Shown here: positions 1 to 8,052 of the stretch, piece by piece
How positions within the stretch are numbered: the stretch's first letter is position 1
Layout: every line of letters starts with the position of its first letter
Assembly (NCBI GenBank): GCA_902373525.1
Contig: CABKMN010000014.1
Coordinates: 1 to 46,934 of the forward strand
Reading direction: 5' to 3'
DNA length: 46,934 nt
DNA from: an uncultured Bilophila sp.
GTDB lineage: Bacteria; Desulfobacterota; Desulfovibrionia; Desulfovibrionales; Desulfovibrionaceae
Translations under genes and position numbers: made by a program
The notes under the pieces: generated by a model
Told to the model about the DNA's origin: nothing
The model's database searches: none
The model's input: only the letters and a program-made list of their open reading frames with translations

Positions 1-4
1 GGGT

Positions 5-59
5 TTGGGGAAGGGGGAGGGAAGCCCTTCTTCAGAAGGGTTCCCTCCCCCTTCCCCAA
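5..59. repeat. Long purine/pyrimidine hairpin H1 at the contig start
   Basis: A near-perfect inverted repeat: a G-rich purine arm of about 19 bases, an inner stem CCCTTCT-TC-AGAAGGG, and the complementary C-rich arm, with one bulged G. It is the first of six such hairpins in the window (others near 11.1, 30.35, 41.05, 43.88 and 46.88 kb). All share a TTCT-NN-AGAA or closely related centre. Most lie a few bases past a stop codon, so H1 probably ends a gene lying outside the window. Confidence 0.8.
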
Positions 60-140
60 TTTTCCTTCCCCTCTCAGGGCTTGCCTTTTCATCCCGACTC
101 GGATAATCCGTGTTCGTACTACTTTTACGGAGGTGGAACG

Positions 141-587
141 ATGTACGATACGGAAGCGCCGCTGTACCGGCACTATCGGTACATCAAGAAAGAGAACAGC
201 CTGTACGCGCGCTGGTTCCAGCGGCGGGGGCTTTCGTACCCGCTGTTTCTGGTGCTCGACGAGGTGATGCGGAGCCCGGAGGGCGCGGAGCCCACGGAGA
301 TCGCGGACGCGCTCGGCATCCCGAAACAGACCGTCACCGGCCTTCTGGACCGGCTGGAGCGCGCGGGGTACGCCCGGCGCGAGCGGTCCGGGGCCGACAG
401 GCGGCGCATGCGGGTCTTCGTGCTCCCCGAGGGCAAGGCGTTCCTGAACCGCACCAGCGACGAACTGGAGGTGCGCGAACGCGCCGCCATCCGGGGCATC
501 GATCCCGACGACATGGAGACGTTCAACAAGGTCTACGCCGCCATCGTCGCCGGACTTGAAAAACACCTTTTTACCGATTCCGAATAG
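141..587 (+). CDS. MarR-family transcriptional regulator
   Basis: 148 residues, the usual MarR length. The winged helix-turn-helix is clear at about residues 35-95: a segment PTEIADALGIPKQTVTGLLD forms the recognition helix, followed by a wing with the hallmark ADRRRMRVFVL, the D-x-R-motif of MarR proteins. The start at 141 is preferred over the upstream ATG at 81 because a strong ribosome-binding site (GGAGG) lies 6 bases before it and the family begins here. The next gene, an MFS exporter, starts 9 bases after the stop, so the two form an operon. By analogy with other marR-exporter pairs it probably represses its own operon in response to a small aromatic or drug-like ligand, but no operator was identified. 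Confidence 0.92.
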   Translation: MYDTEAPLYRHYRYIKKENSLYARWFQRRGLSYPLFLVLDEVMRSPEGAEPTEIADALGIPKQTVTGLLDRLERAGYARRERSGADRRRMRVFVLPEGKAFLNRTSDELEVRERAAIRGIDPDDMETFNKVYAAIVAGLEKHLFTDSE

Positions 588-596
588 AGGAACCCT

Positions 597-1739
597 ATGT
601 CTCTTTCCCGCCACGATTGTCCCCCGCCCGGTGCGCCCGAGCGGGCCACGACTCGGGCCGCCTTCTTCGTTCTCGGCGTGGGCGTGTCCGCATGGGCCAC
701 GCTGGTCCCCTACGCCAAGACCCGGCTTGTCCTCGACGAAGCCGACCTCGGCCTGCTGCTGTTGTGCGTGGGCGTGGGGTCGCTCGTCGCCATGCCCTTC
801 GCCGGGACGCTGACCGGGCGGTTCGGCTGCCGCAAGGTCCTGCTCGCTTCCCTGCCCGTGTTTCTGGGCGTGCTGCCGCTGCTGGCCTCGGTGGAATCCA
901 CGGCGATCATGGCCCTGTGCCTGCTCGTGTTCGGGGCCTCGATGGGGCTTATGGACGTGGCCCTGAACATCCAGTCCGTGTTTGTCGAGCAGGCGGCCGG
1001 AAAACCGCTCATGTCGGGCTTTCACGGCCTGTACAGCGTGGGCGGCGCGGTTGGGGCCGGGGGCATGGTCGTCCTGCTCGGCCTGATGCCGCCCCTGTAC
1101 GCCGTGGGCGTGGCCTGCGCCGCGCTCGTTGCGCTTCTCGCGGCCTACGGGCGGCACTTCATCCCCTACGGCAGCGGAGGGGGCGGGCCGCTGTTCGTGG
1201 TGCCGCGCGGCATCGTATTGCTCATCGGGGTGTTGTGCTTCATCATGTATCTCGGTGAAGGCACCATTCTTGACTGGAGCGCGCTGTTTATGACCGTGGA
1301 ACGCGGCGTCGAACCCTCCCGCGCCGGGCTGGCCTACGGGTGTTTCTCGGTGACGATGGTGCTTGGGCGGCTGTTCGGGGACCGCATCGTGCAGCGGTTC
1401 GGGGACGCGCGCATCCTGTTCTGGGGCAGCCTGTGCGCCGCCGCCGGATTCGGCGTGGTGATCGCCGCGCCGTGGGCGTGGGCGTCGTTCCTCGGCTTCG
1501 CCGTGGTGGGGATCGGCGTGTCCAACATCGTCCCGGTGCTGTTTTCGGCCACGGCCCGCCAGACGTTCATGCCCCTGAGCCTCGCCATCTCCGCCGTGAC
1601 CACCATCGGCTACAGCGGCGTCCTCACCGGACCCGCGCTCATGGGCTTCGTGGCCCATGCCTCCAGCCTGTTCGTGGTGTTCGGCATCGTACTGGCCATG
1701 CTGTGCTTCGTGGCGGCGGTGTCCAGAGCCGTGCCCTAG
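597..1739 (+). CDS. MFS transporter, YbjJ-like
   Basis: 380 residues with about twelve hydrophobic helices in two six-helix halves. The helix 2-3 loop carries the MFS signature-like GTLTGRFGCRKVL (about residues 69-81) and the equivalent GRLFGDRIVQRFG occurs in the second half. The sequence FGASMGLMDVALNIQSVFVEQ in the first half resembles the YbjJ/fucose-permease-like branch, where an Asn in a NxQ motif lines the pore. A GAGG ribosome-binding site precedes the ATG. It is co-transcribed with the upstream marR gene. Substrate is unknown; export of a toxic or sugar-like compound under MarR control is an inference. Confidence 0.88.
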   Translation: MSLSRHDCPPPGAPERATTRAAFFVLGVGVSAWATLVPYAKTRLVLDEADLGLLLLCVGVGSLVAMPFAGTLTGRFGCRKVLLASLPVFLGVLPLLASVESTAIMALCLLVFGASMGLMDVALNIQSVFVEQAAGKPLMSGFHGLYSVGGAVGAGGMVVLLGLMPPLYAVGVACAALVALLAAYGRHFIPYGSGGGGPLFVVPRGIVLLIGVLCFIMYLGEGTILDWSALFMTVERGVEPSRAGLAYGCFSVTMVLGRLFGDRIVQRFGDARILFWGSLCAAAGFGVVIAAPWAWASFLGFAVVGIGVSNIVPVLFSATARQTFMPLSLAISAVTTIGYSGVLTGPALMGFVAHASSLFVVFGIVLAMLCFVAAVSRAVP

Positions 1740-1903
1740 CCGTCCCGCAGGCGGAGGCTTCGGGAAAGCGGCTGATGCGTGCCGGGTGTTCCGGCGGCGT
1801 CCGGCATAGAGGCACGCGCCCCCGGCAGTGCGGCCGGTTGCCGGGCAGCGGCTTTTCAGCGACCGTTCCCTTGACGCAACGTCAAGGCGTTGTTTCTTGA
1901 AGC

Positions 1904-1939
1904 GCCTTCCGGCGAAGACGGCGGTCTTCGCCGGAAGGC
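1904..1939 (+). terminator. Strong hairpin after the marR-MFS operon
   Basis: A perfect 16-base-pair stem with a 4-base loop (left arm 1904-1919, right arm 1924-1939) followed by a short T-containing stretch. It lies 165 bases past the MFS stop. The long perfect stem suits transcription termination, although the T-tract is weak. Confidence 0.6.
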
Positions 1940-2033
1940 CTGTTTGTATGATGGGGGGAGCGGTCCTTCTGCGGCTTCGTACGGTGGGAAGGGCATTGGT
2001 GAAGACTCTAACGGTGCGGTTTCATTGAAGTGC

Positions 2034-2066
2034 AACCGCCGGTTGCCGGATTGCAAACCGGCGGTT
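2034..2066 (+). promoter_or_regulatory. Hairpin upstream of the small exported protein
   Basis: AACCGCCGGTT at 2034-2044 pairs with AACCGGCGGTT at 2056-2066 around an 11-base loop. It lies 100 bases before the start codon of the 86-residue protein, inside its likely leader. It could be a second terminator or a leader structure; nothing else in 1740-2165 was recognised. Confidence 0.35.
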
Positions 2067-2165
2067 GGTGGCGGCAACCGGGCGGATCGGGCAGGGTGGC
2101 GCGGCACGGGGCGAATCCCGGCCCGCCGTCCGTCGGCGGAAACCCCATTTTTTTGGAGGCATACC

Positions 2166-2426
2166 ATGAAGACGTTGATCGCCTGCGCGGCCATGATGCT
2201 GACCCTCGGCGTCGCCGTTTCGGCGCAGGCCGGATGCACCGCCGAGGAGGCGCAGCGGAAAGCCGCCGAATTCGCCGAGGTCATTCAGGAAAAGGCGCAG
2301 AAGGACCCCGAAGGCTACGCGAAGACCATGCAGGAATTGCAGCCCGAACTCCTGCAACTCCAGCAGAAGCAGGACCTCGACGCCATGTGCGCGTTCTACG
2401 ACAAGGCTCTCGACAAGCTCCGGTAG
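2166..2426 (+). CDS. Small exported protein of unknown function
   Basis: 86 residues. Residues 1-22 are a clean Sec signal peptide (MKTL..., hydrophobic core, AQA cleavage motif), leaving a mature protein of about 64 residues. The mature part is charged, Gln-rich and predicted helical, with one Cys just after the cleavage site (GCTAEEAQ) and a second near the C-terminus (DAMCAFYDKALDKLR), placed to form a disulphide between two helices. A strong ribosome-binding site (TTGGAGG) precedes the ATG. It stands alone between the MFS operon and a CRISPR-like repeat trio. The pattern is common among small periplasmic helical-hairpin proteins, but I do not recognise a named family. Confidence 0.8.
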   Translation: MKTLIACAAMMLTLGVAVSAQAGCTAEEAQRKAAEFAEVIQEKAQKDPEGYAKTMQELQPELLQLQQKQDLDAMCAFYDKALDKLR

Positions 2427-2431
2427 ACGAA

Positions 2432-2586
2432 GACGCCCCGCGCCCGATGTTGGGGCGGCGGACAACGCCTGCTTGTCCAGACGGATACGGTGACGTCCGC
2501 GCTCGATGTTGGGGGCGTTTGGAAACAGGTTCCGCGAGGGCATACCGGCGACGCCCCGCGCCCGAGGGTTGAGGGCGCGGGGCGTA
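2432..2586. repeat. CRISPR-like mini-array A (3 units, about 60-bp period)
   Basis: Three related GC-rich elements begin at 2432, 2492 and 2550: GACGCCCCGCGCCCGATGTT, then GACGTCCGCGCTCGATGTT, then GACGCCCCGCGCCCGAGGGTT. Each is followed by a G-rich complement (GGGGCG or GGGGGCG). The stretches between them are unrelated. The last copy forms a perfect 13-base-pair stem (2551-2563 with 2573-2585), which could also terminate the upstream small gene. No gene was found in 2427-2770. Confidence 0.55.
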
Positions 2587-2770
2587 ACCCGCTTTCGGGC
2601 CGGCGGGTGCTGTGCATCTTCCCGCAAAAGAAGACGGACCCCGTTCATGGGGCGGCGGGAGCCCTTGCCGCCGTCAGGGGGGCGTCTTCCGCGTCGTGGC
2701 TTCGCCCGTTCCGCCCGGCGGCCTTGCGTGGTCCCGCGAGCGTCGGGGGCGAGCCGGGTTTCCGGTGGGG

Positions 2771-3310
2771 TCAGGCCCTGTTCCCCATGAGGTAGGCGGC
2801 TTCAAGCGCGGAGGCGTTGTGCCGGATGTCCCCCGGAGCGGTTGCGCCCACCCCTCTGACGACGCCCTTGAGGCTGGTTTTCTCAAAACAGGCGATCCAG
2901 CCGTTCAGGCCGTTTACCGCGCCGTCCACGGCGTGTTCGTCGTTTTCCGCCGCCGTCGCCAGCAGATAGATGTCCCGGAACGCATATTCGGACGGGAACA
3001 GGGGGTTGGCGCGGTCGAGCATGGTCTTCATCTGGCCGCACATTTCATAGTAGTAGATGGGCGTGGCGAAGACGAGCACGTCGGCGTTCTTCATCTTCTG
3101 CGCGATCACGTCCGCATCGTCGCGGATGACGCAGCGCTGCGTCTTCTGGCAGGCCAGACAACCCTTGCAGAAGTTGATGGTCTTGTCGTGCAGGGAGATT
3201 TTTTCCACGGCATGCCCGGCTTCCTTCGCGCCTCTGGCGAACTCGTCGGCCAGCATGTCGGAGTTGCCGCCCATACGGGGGCTGGTGGAAAGGATCAGGA
3301 TGGTTTTCAT
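2771..3310 (-). CDS. NAD(P)H-dependent FMN reductase / iron-sulphur flavoprotein-like
   Basis: 179 residues with a flavodoxin-like fold. The FMN phosphate loop is STSPRMGGNSDMLAD (about residues 8-22), and ATPIYYYEMCGQMKTMLDR is the second flavin-contacting segment. A compact cysteine motif, CKGCLACQKTQRC (C-x2-C-x2-C-x5-C) at about residues 49-61, matches the place where iron-sulphur flavoproteins bind a 4Fe-4S cluster; many fermenters and sulphate reducers have such proteins. The ATG at 3310 follows an upstream GAGGAAC ribosome-binding site, and family length fits. The reading frame stays open far upstream, but that is a GC effect. The aldo/keto reductase gene lies 200 bases upstream on the same strand, so both may share a redox-stress or electrophile-detoxification role. 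Confidence 0.88.
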   Translation of the reverse strand: MKTILILSTSPRMGGNSDMLADEFARGAKEAGHAVEKISLHDKTINFCKGCLACQKTQRCVIRDDADVIAQKMKNADVLVFATPIYYYEMCGQMKTMLDRANPLFPSEYAFRDIYLLATAAENDEHAVDGAVNGLNGWIACFEKTSLKGVVRGVGATAPGDIRHNASALEAAYLMGNRA

Positions 3311-3510
3311 GTTGTTCCTCGGGAGGTTGAAGGGATGCCTGCGCGGGTTCTCCATGTCCTGCGGGATGACGGAGTTCCGGCGTTCCTTTTTCCGGTTCGG
3401 AGACGGGGAGAGGCTCCGGCTACGGGGATAGGATTTTTTGGGGATGATGTACAATACCGAGAGTGCATGGGTGCGTATGCCTCGCGGGCATGCCGGAAGG
3501 GCGGGCCGCC

Positions 3511-4311
3511 CTAGTACCAGCCGAACAGGGATTTCCCCTCGTCCAGTTGCGCGATCCGGTCCATCTCCGCATCGGAAAGGGTCCAATCGAAGATGTCGAG
3601 GTTCTCTTTGAGCCGGTCGCGGCGGGAGCTTTTGGGGATCACGGCCATGCCGCGCCGGATCAGGTACCGCAGCGCGACCTGCGCGGCGGATTTCCCGTGG
3701 CTGCGCCCGATTTCCACGAGCGTCGGCTCGGTGAAGATGGCCTTTCTGCCCTGCGTGAAGGGCGCCCATGCCTGCATGGCCGTGCCGTATTCGTCGAGCA
3801 GGCGTTGCAGGCCGGGCCTGACCAGATAGACGTGCGCCTCCACCTGATTGACCGCCGGAACGACTTCGCAGGCGTCGACGAACCGGCGGTACGCGTCCTC
3901 CATGAAATTGGAAATGCCGATGGCCCGCGCCTTGCCCGCCCGCAGGGCCTCGCGGAAGGCGCGGTACATGCCCTGCGGATCGTCGTACACCTCGTGAATC
4001 AGCAGAAGATCGACGTAGTCCGTCCGCAGGCGGCGCAGGGAAACCTCGATGTCCCGCGTCGCCGCCGCATAGCCGTCGCTCGGGCGGCACAGTTTCGTGG
4101 TGACGAACAGGTCCTCGCGGGGGACGCCGCTTCGGCGCATCGCGCGCCCGACCGCCTCCTCGTTCTCGTACATCTGCGCCGTGTCGATGAGGCGGTAGCC
4201 TTCCTCTATGGCGGCGCACACGGTGCGTTCGCAGGTTTCCCCGCGCAAATCCCATGTGCCCAGTCCGACGACCGGCATGTCCACGCCGTTGTGCAGGCGG
4301 ATCGTTTTCAT
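3511..4311 (-). CDS. Aldo/keto reductase
   Basis: 266 residues, a TIM-barrel NADPH-dependent carbonyl reductase of the 2,5-diketo-gluconate reductase type. The catalytic tetrad is visible: Asp in GYRLIDTAQMY, Tyr in the same segment (MYENEEAVG), Lys in FVTTKL and His in DLLLIHEV. The C-terminal NADPH-binding segment reads AVIPKSSRRDRLKENLDIFDW, with the usual PKSS and RxxENxxxFD elements. It ends at a Trp-Tyr as many relatives do. The gene shares a strand with the flavoprotein gene downstream and the DUF362 gene upstream. The natural substrate cannot be read from sequence. Confidence 0.93.
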   Translation of the reverse strand: MKTIRLHNGVDMPVVGLGTWDLRGETCERTVCAAIEEGYRLIDTAQMYENEEAVGRAMRRSGVPREDLFVTTKLCRPSDGYAAATRDIEVSLRRLRTDYVDLLLIHEVYDDPQGMYRAFREALRAGKARAIGISNFMEDAYRRFVDACEVVPAVNQVEAHVYLVRPGLQRLLDEYGTAMQAWAPFTQGRKAIFTEPTLVEIGRSHGKSAAQVALRYLIRRGMAVIPKSSRRDRLKENLDIFDWTLSDAEMDRIAQLDEGKSLFGWY

Positions 4312-4479
4312 GGCGTTCTTTTCCTTGTGATGCGAAGAGGCGGCGGCGCGGCGGGCCGGTCCGCGGGCGTCCGTGCGCCGGTTCCGCCCCGCGAAACGCA
4401 GGCGTCCCGCTCCCGTGCGGGGAATACGGGGAAGGACGCCTGTTGTGGGGGGAACCGGTCGCCCGGATGCGGAACGGGG

Positions 4480-5586
4480 TTACAGCGTCACCAGCTCGTA
4501 GTCTCCGTTGCCGAGGCCGACGGCTTCGGCGTGCTCGATCTGGCTGCGCCAGTTGGTCGTGGGGTGGACGCAGGTGAAGTGGTCGCCGTGCGCGTGGTCG
4601 CTCTGGCCGAGCACGCTGGAGGCGATGACCGGGGCGGCGTTCACCGCGTCGATACAGGCGTGGTCCAGCGCCACGGGGTCGAAGCTGGCGAACATGCCGA
4701 TGTCCGGCACCACGGCGGCGTCGTTTTCCCCGTGGCAGTCGCAGCAGGGCGAAACCTGATTGACGATGCTGATGTGGAAGTGGGGCCGCCCGTCCACCAC
4801 CGCCTTGGCGTATTCGACCATGCGGCGGTTGACGTCGTTGCTGTTGGCGTCGATGCTGCTGGCGATGGCGCTGAAGTTGCACACGCCGATGCAGCGCCCG
4901 CAGCCCACGCATTTGTCGTGGTCGATGTGCGCCTTGTGATCCGTGATGGTGATGGCCCCCTGCGCGCAGTAGCGGGTACAGGTGCGGCAGCCCCGGCACT
5001 GTTCCGCGTCCACGGACGGCTTGCCGTTGCAGTGCATGGCCATCTTGCCCCTGCGGCTTCCGCAGCCCATGCCGATGTTCTTGATCGCGCCGCCGAAGCC
5101 GGTCAGCTCATGCCCCTTGAAATGGTTCAGGGAGATGAAGACGTCCGCGTCCATGATCGCCCGCCCGATGAAGGCGGTCTTGAGGATCGTGCCGCCGTTC
5201 ACGGGCACTTCCACGTCGTCCGTGCCCTTCAGGCCGTCGCCGATGATGATCTGGCAGCCGGTGGTCAGCGGCGAAAAGCCGTTTTCGTTGGCGGCGGTCA
5301 GGTGTTCCAGCGCCTCCTTGCGGCGGCCCACATACAGCGTGTTGCAGTCCGTGAGGAAGGGCTTGCCGCCGAGCGCGCGCACCCGGTCGGCCACGGTTTT
5401 GGCGAAGTTGGGCCGGAGGAAGGAAAGGTTCCCCGGTTCCCCGAAGTGCAGCTTGATCGCCGCGAACTTGTTCTCGAAATCGATCTGTTCGATGCCCGCC
5501 GCGCGTATCAGCCTGTCCAGCTTTTCCAGCAGGCTGGTGCCCACCTTGCAGCGCATGTCGGTGAAAAAGACTTTTGAAGCGCTCAT
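4480..5586 (-). CDS. DUF362 domain protein with two 4Fe-4S clusters
   Basis: 368 residues. The N-terminal two-thirds is the DUF362 domain (about residues 5-300), with the typical KLHFGEPGN near residue 46 and the GFGGAIKNIGMGCGSRRGK segment near 180. A bacterial ferredoxin pair is inserted: CRGCRTCTRYC and CVGCGRCIGVC, each the C-x2-C-x2-C-x3-C pattern for a 4Fe-4S cluster. An additional CCDCHGE motif follows. The start at 5586 has a good ribosome-binding site (AAGGAG). Members are cytoplasmic iron-sulphur proteins of uncertain function, frequent in anaerobes and sulphate reducers, presumed to move electrons. It lies 168 bases upstream of the aldo/keto reductase gene on the same strand. Confidence 0.93.
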   Translation of the reverse strand: MSASKVFFTDMRCKVGTSLLEKLDRLIRAAGIEQIDFENKFAAIKLHFGEPGNLSFLRPNFAKTVADRVRALGGKPFLTDCNTLYVGRRKEALEHLTAANENGFSPLTTGCQIIIGDGLKGTDDVEVPVNGGTILKTAFIGRAIMDADVFISLNHFKGHELTGFGGAIKNIGMGCGSRRGKMAMHCNGKPSVDAEQCRGCRTCTRYCAQGAITITDHKAHIDHDKCVGCGRCIGVCNFSAIASSIDANSNDVNRRMVEYAKAVVDGRPHFHISIVNQVSPCCDCHGENDAAVVPDIGMFASFDPVALDHACIDAVNAAPVIASSVLGQSDHAHGDHFTCVHPTTNWRSQIEHAEAVGLGNGDYELVTL

Positions 5587-5710
5587 ACCGTATTCTCCTT
5601 GAAAAAGAGTGCTTGAAGCGGTCGAAGCCCGGACGGACCCGGACGCGGGCGGTTCGCCTTTGCCCCGGTTGCTCCGACGGGGGCGGCTTCCCGCGATCCG
5701 GCCCGTGTTC

Positions 5711-5754
5711 CGGTCCTTCCGACACGCCCGCCTGCGGACGGGCCGGAAGGACCG
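5711..5754. terminator. Hairpin between nepI-like gene and DUF362 gene
   Basis: A perfect 11-base-pair stem (CGGTCCTTCCG at 5711-5721 with CGGAAGGACCG at 5744-5754) and an inner CCCG/CGGG pairing. It lies about 220 bases past the stop of the MFS gene and 125 bases before the DUF362 start. It is probably a terminator of the former or a leader structure of the latter. Otherwise 5587-5971 shows no gene. Confidence 0.4.
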
Positions 5755-5971
5755 CGGGGCGGCTCCCATGTCGATAATGAAACGTATACCGGTTTTCCCC
5801 GCAAAGTGGAATTGGGGGGCATCCGCCCGCCGGGGTACGGTCGGGACGGCGGCGGGGGCCGTCCGCAACTCCGTACGGGGCGTCGGTTTCCCGCCGGATG
5901 CGGTCGGCTGGCCGCGCCGTCGGAAACCGTGCGGGGAACCGCCGGTTCCCCATTCACGGGCGAATCCCCGA

Positions 5972-7153
5972 TCACAGGCGTTGTCCCGTGTCCGCCGCGT
6001 ACAGGGAGAAGCTGGTTTTGACCAGCAGGAAGGCCAGCACCAGAAAGGACGCGGCGATGACGAAGATGCCACCGATGCCGAGCCTGTCGAACGTCACCCC
6101 GCCCGCGGCGGCGGCAAGGCCGATGGAGAACTGGATGGCGGCCACGGACAGGCCGCCCGCCGGTTCCGCCTTGTCCGCCAGCGCGCGGGCGATCCATGTG
6201 GACCAGCCGACGGGGATGAAGCCGAAGACGAATCCCCAGAGCACGGCCAGCACCACGCCGCCGAACGTTCCGGTATCAGGAAGCAGCAGGACCGCTACGG
6301 CGGCGAGGACAAGCGGGATGGCGTACATGGTCCGCCGGAAGTGCTTGCCGAGGAACGCCCCGGCGAGGAACGTGCCCGCGCAGTTGGCGACGCCGAAGGC
6401 CAGCAGCGTTGAGGAAAGCGCGCCCGCGGACAGCGTCAGATCGTGTTCCAGAAACGGGCGGAGGTAGGTGAAAAAGACGTGATAGCCGCCGTAGCTGCAC
6501 ACGGTTCCCCCTATCCCCGCCAGCACCCACGAGCGCCGGAGCAGGGCGGACAGGCCGCCGAAGCCGCTCCCGCCCCGCTCGGGCAGGGACGGCAGAGCCA
6601 GCAGTTGCCAGACGAACGCCGCGGCCCCCAGCGCGCCCCCGAGGAAGAAGACGTTCCGCCAGCCGATGAGCTGGCCGAGAGAGCTGGCGAGGGGGAGGGC
6701 GAGGATGGTCGCCACGGACACCCCGGCGTAGACGACGCTCAGGGCGCGCGGCACGTCCTTTGCGGGCACGAGCTGCAACGTGACCGCCGAGGCCAGCGAC
6801 CAGAACCCGCCCACGCAGATGCCGAGGATGCCGCGCCCCGCCAGCAGGACGGCATAGTCGGTCGCGAGGGCCACAAGCAGGTTCGAGATCACCAGCAGCA
6901 GCGAGAAGGCCAGCAGGATGGGCCTTCTGTCCATTCCTCGGGTCAGCGGCGACAGGAACAGGCTGGTCAGCACGGCAAAAACGCCGACGGCGGTTACGGT
7001 CTGCCCGGCCATGCCCTCCGTGATGGCCAGATCGCGGGCTATGGGCGTCAGCAGGCTGACGGGGATGAATTCCGCCGCAATGAGGCTCGTCACCCCCATG
7101 AACAGGGAAAAGACCGCGGGCCAATGGGCCGTACCGGTTTGAAATCGCATCAT
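5972..7153 (-). CDS. MFS exporter, NepI-like (purine ribonucleoside efflux family)
   Basis: 393 residues (or 392 from the second ATG at 7150), twelve predicted helices. Long stretches resemble Escherichia coli NepI from memory: AEFIPVSLLTPIARDL near the N-terminus, the GQTVTA segment, GRGILGICVGGFWSL in helix 4-5, LVPAKDVPRALSVV, LGQLIGWRNVF and the C-terminal-half IPVGWSTWIARALADKAE. NepI belongs to the drug:H+ antiporter-1 group and exports inosine and related nucleosides. A ribosome-binding site (AAAGGA) sits just upstream. The gene is transcribed away from lysR, with a 900-base intergenic region between them. Assignment to the NepI/AraJ group is firm; the substrate is not proven. Confidence 0.85.
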   Translation of the reverse strand: MMRFQTGTAHWPAVFSLFMGVTSLIAAEFIPVSLLTPIARDLAITEGMAGQTVTAVGVFAVLTSLFLSPLTRGMDRRPILLAFSLLLVISNLLVALATDYAVLLAGRGILGICVGGFWSLASAVTLQLVPAKDVPRALSVVYAGVSVATILALPLASSLGQLIGWRNVFFLGGALGAAAFVWQLLALPSLPERGGSGFGGLSALLRRSWVLAGIGGTVCSYGGYHVFFTYLRPFLEHDLTLSAGALSSTLLAFGVANCAGTFLAGAFLGKHFRRTMYAIPLVLAAVAVLLLPDTGTFGGVVLAVLWGFVFGFIPVGWSTWIARALADKAEPAGGLSVAAIQFSIGLAAAAGGVTFDRLGIGGIFVIAASFLVLAFLLVKTSFSLYAADTGQRL

Positions 7154-7640
7154 AGGTTCCTTTCTTCCTTATGCTTGGGTGCCGCTGGTGCGGCGTCCGT
7201 CCTTGCCGCCTTGGCCCCGCCGCCGGCGGACGACGCGGCGAGCCGGAGCGCACGGGCAGGCGGCAGACGGCGGAACCCCGCCGCGCCGGTCCGCAGGGCG
7301 GTGGGGCCTCGCCCAACTTCGCCACGTTTGAAGCCCTGGGAGCGGGACGAGGCGTGCGCGTGCGTCGGCCTCTCGAATCGACTCAAAACCTTTCTTGAGA
7401 AGCGCGGGACGAGGCGGGCGGGCGCCCTTCACCGGCGGCTGCGGGCCGCACGGCGGGGCCGCTTCCGACGCCGTGCCCTTGCCGGGAACGGCGGCGTCCC
7501 CCGCCTTTCGCCCACCCTCAGGCGCGCAGGGCAGGGTGCGGGCGGCGATGGCCCCCCCGGACGCCGGGCCGCTGAGGTTCACGCATCGGCAGGGCGGGCG
7601 CGGAGTCCCCGCGTTCGCCCGCGCAGCCTCGCAGGGGGCG
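7154..7640. other. GC-rich intergenic stretch with no gene recognised
   Basis: Between the nepI-like start and the first repeat array. It is very GC-rich, and all six frames are open by composition only. I see no protein family, RNA gene or convincing promoter, apart from a possible degenerate copy of an approximately 61-base periodic element near 7524 and 7588. Confidence 0.4.
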
Positions 7641-7647
7641 TCTTGTA

Positions 7648-7736
7648 CGTTGACAACACGCCCGCATTCGTCCGCGCGCCGACCGAAGCCGCCACATCGT
7701 ACTTTTCCCGTTGACAACACGCCCGCATCCGTCCGC
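7648..7736. repeat. 28-bp direct repeat pair, 61-bp period (mini-array I)
   Basis: The element CGTTGACAACACGCCCGCAT continues identically for eight more bases except for one mismatch. It occurs at 7648-7675 and 7709-7736, giving a 28-base repeat with a 33-base unrelated spacer. Each copy carries a TTGACA hexamer like a -35 box. A partial related element (GTCCGCACAGCGTCCGCA) recurs at 7731 and 7789. The 28/33 geometry matches the CRISPR-like arrays elsewhere in the window. Confidence 0.65.
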
Positions 7737-7854
7737 ACAGCGTCCGCAAGGGGGCTTTGCCGCATGACGGCCTGACCTGCCCGAAGGAGTCCGCACAGCG
7801 TCCGCACGGGGCGTTTTCCGTGCGCTTTTTCTACAATCCGGGACAGGAAATAAC

Positions 7855-7895
7855 AAATACTTATATTGAATGACGTTATATGCTTTACAGGCATG
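7855..7895 (+). promoter_or_regulatory. 41-bp motif shared with the hydrolase upstream region (copy 1)
   Basis: AAATACTTATAT at 7855-7866 is followed, at the same 24-base offset as in the second copy, by a dyad ATGC-TTTACAG-GCAT (7880-7894). The matching copy is at 10588-10628. LysR-type regulators bind A/T-rich dyads of this size, and lysR starts about 160 bases downstream. I infer an operator for the LysR protein, which would make lysR self-regulated. Confidence 0.55.
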
Positions 7896-7912
7896 AATGA
7901 AGCTGGTAGGGT

Positions 7913-7968
7913 TCCGCATGTCCGCATGTCCGCATGTCCGCATGTCCGCATGTCCGCATGTCCGCATG
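7913..7968 (+). repeat. Seven perfect tandem copies of TCCGCATG
   Basis: An octamer microsatellite of exactly seven identical units, 84 bases before the lysR start codon and just after the putative operator. Because 8 is not a multiple of 3, copy-number change would shift the frame of any upstream start, and it would also change promoter spacing. Slipped-strand variation is therefore possible. Confidence 0.95.
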
Positions 7969-8052
7969 TCCGCGCGGACGCCGGGACGCCCGCGCCCGGC
8001 GCGAGACGCAAGGGGCCGTTCACGCCGCCGGACGCACGCAGGAGGATACGAA

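Noticed and set aside
2771..4999. 742-codon minus-strand frame joining the flavoprotein to upstream sequence
   Set aside because: The upstream part is an out-of-frame shadow of the aldo/keto reductase and DUF362 genes; a proper start is at 3310.
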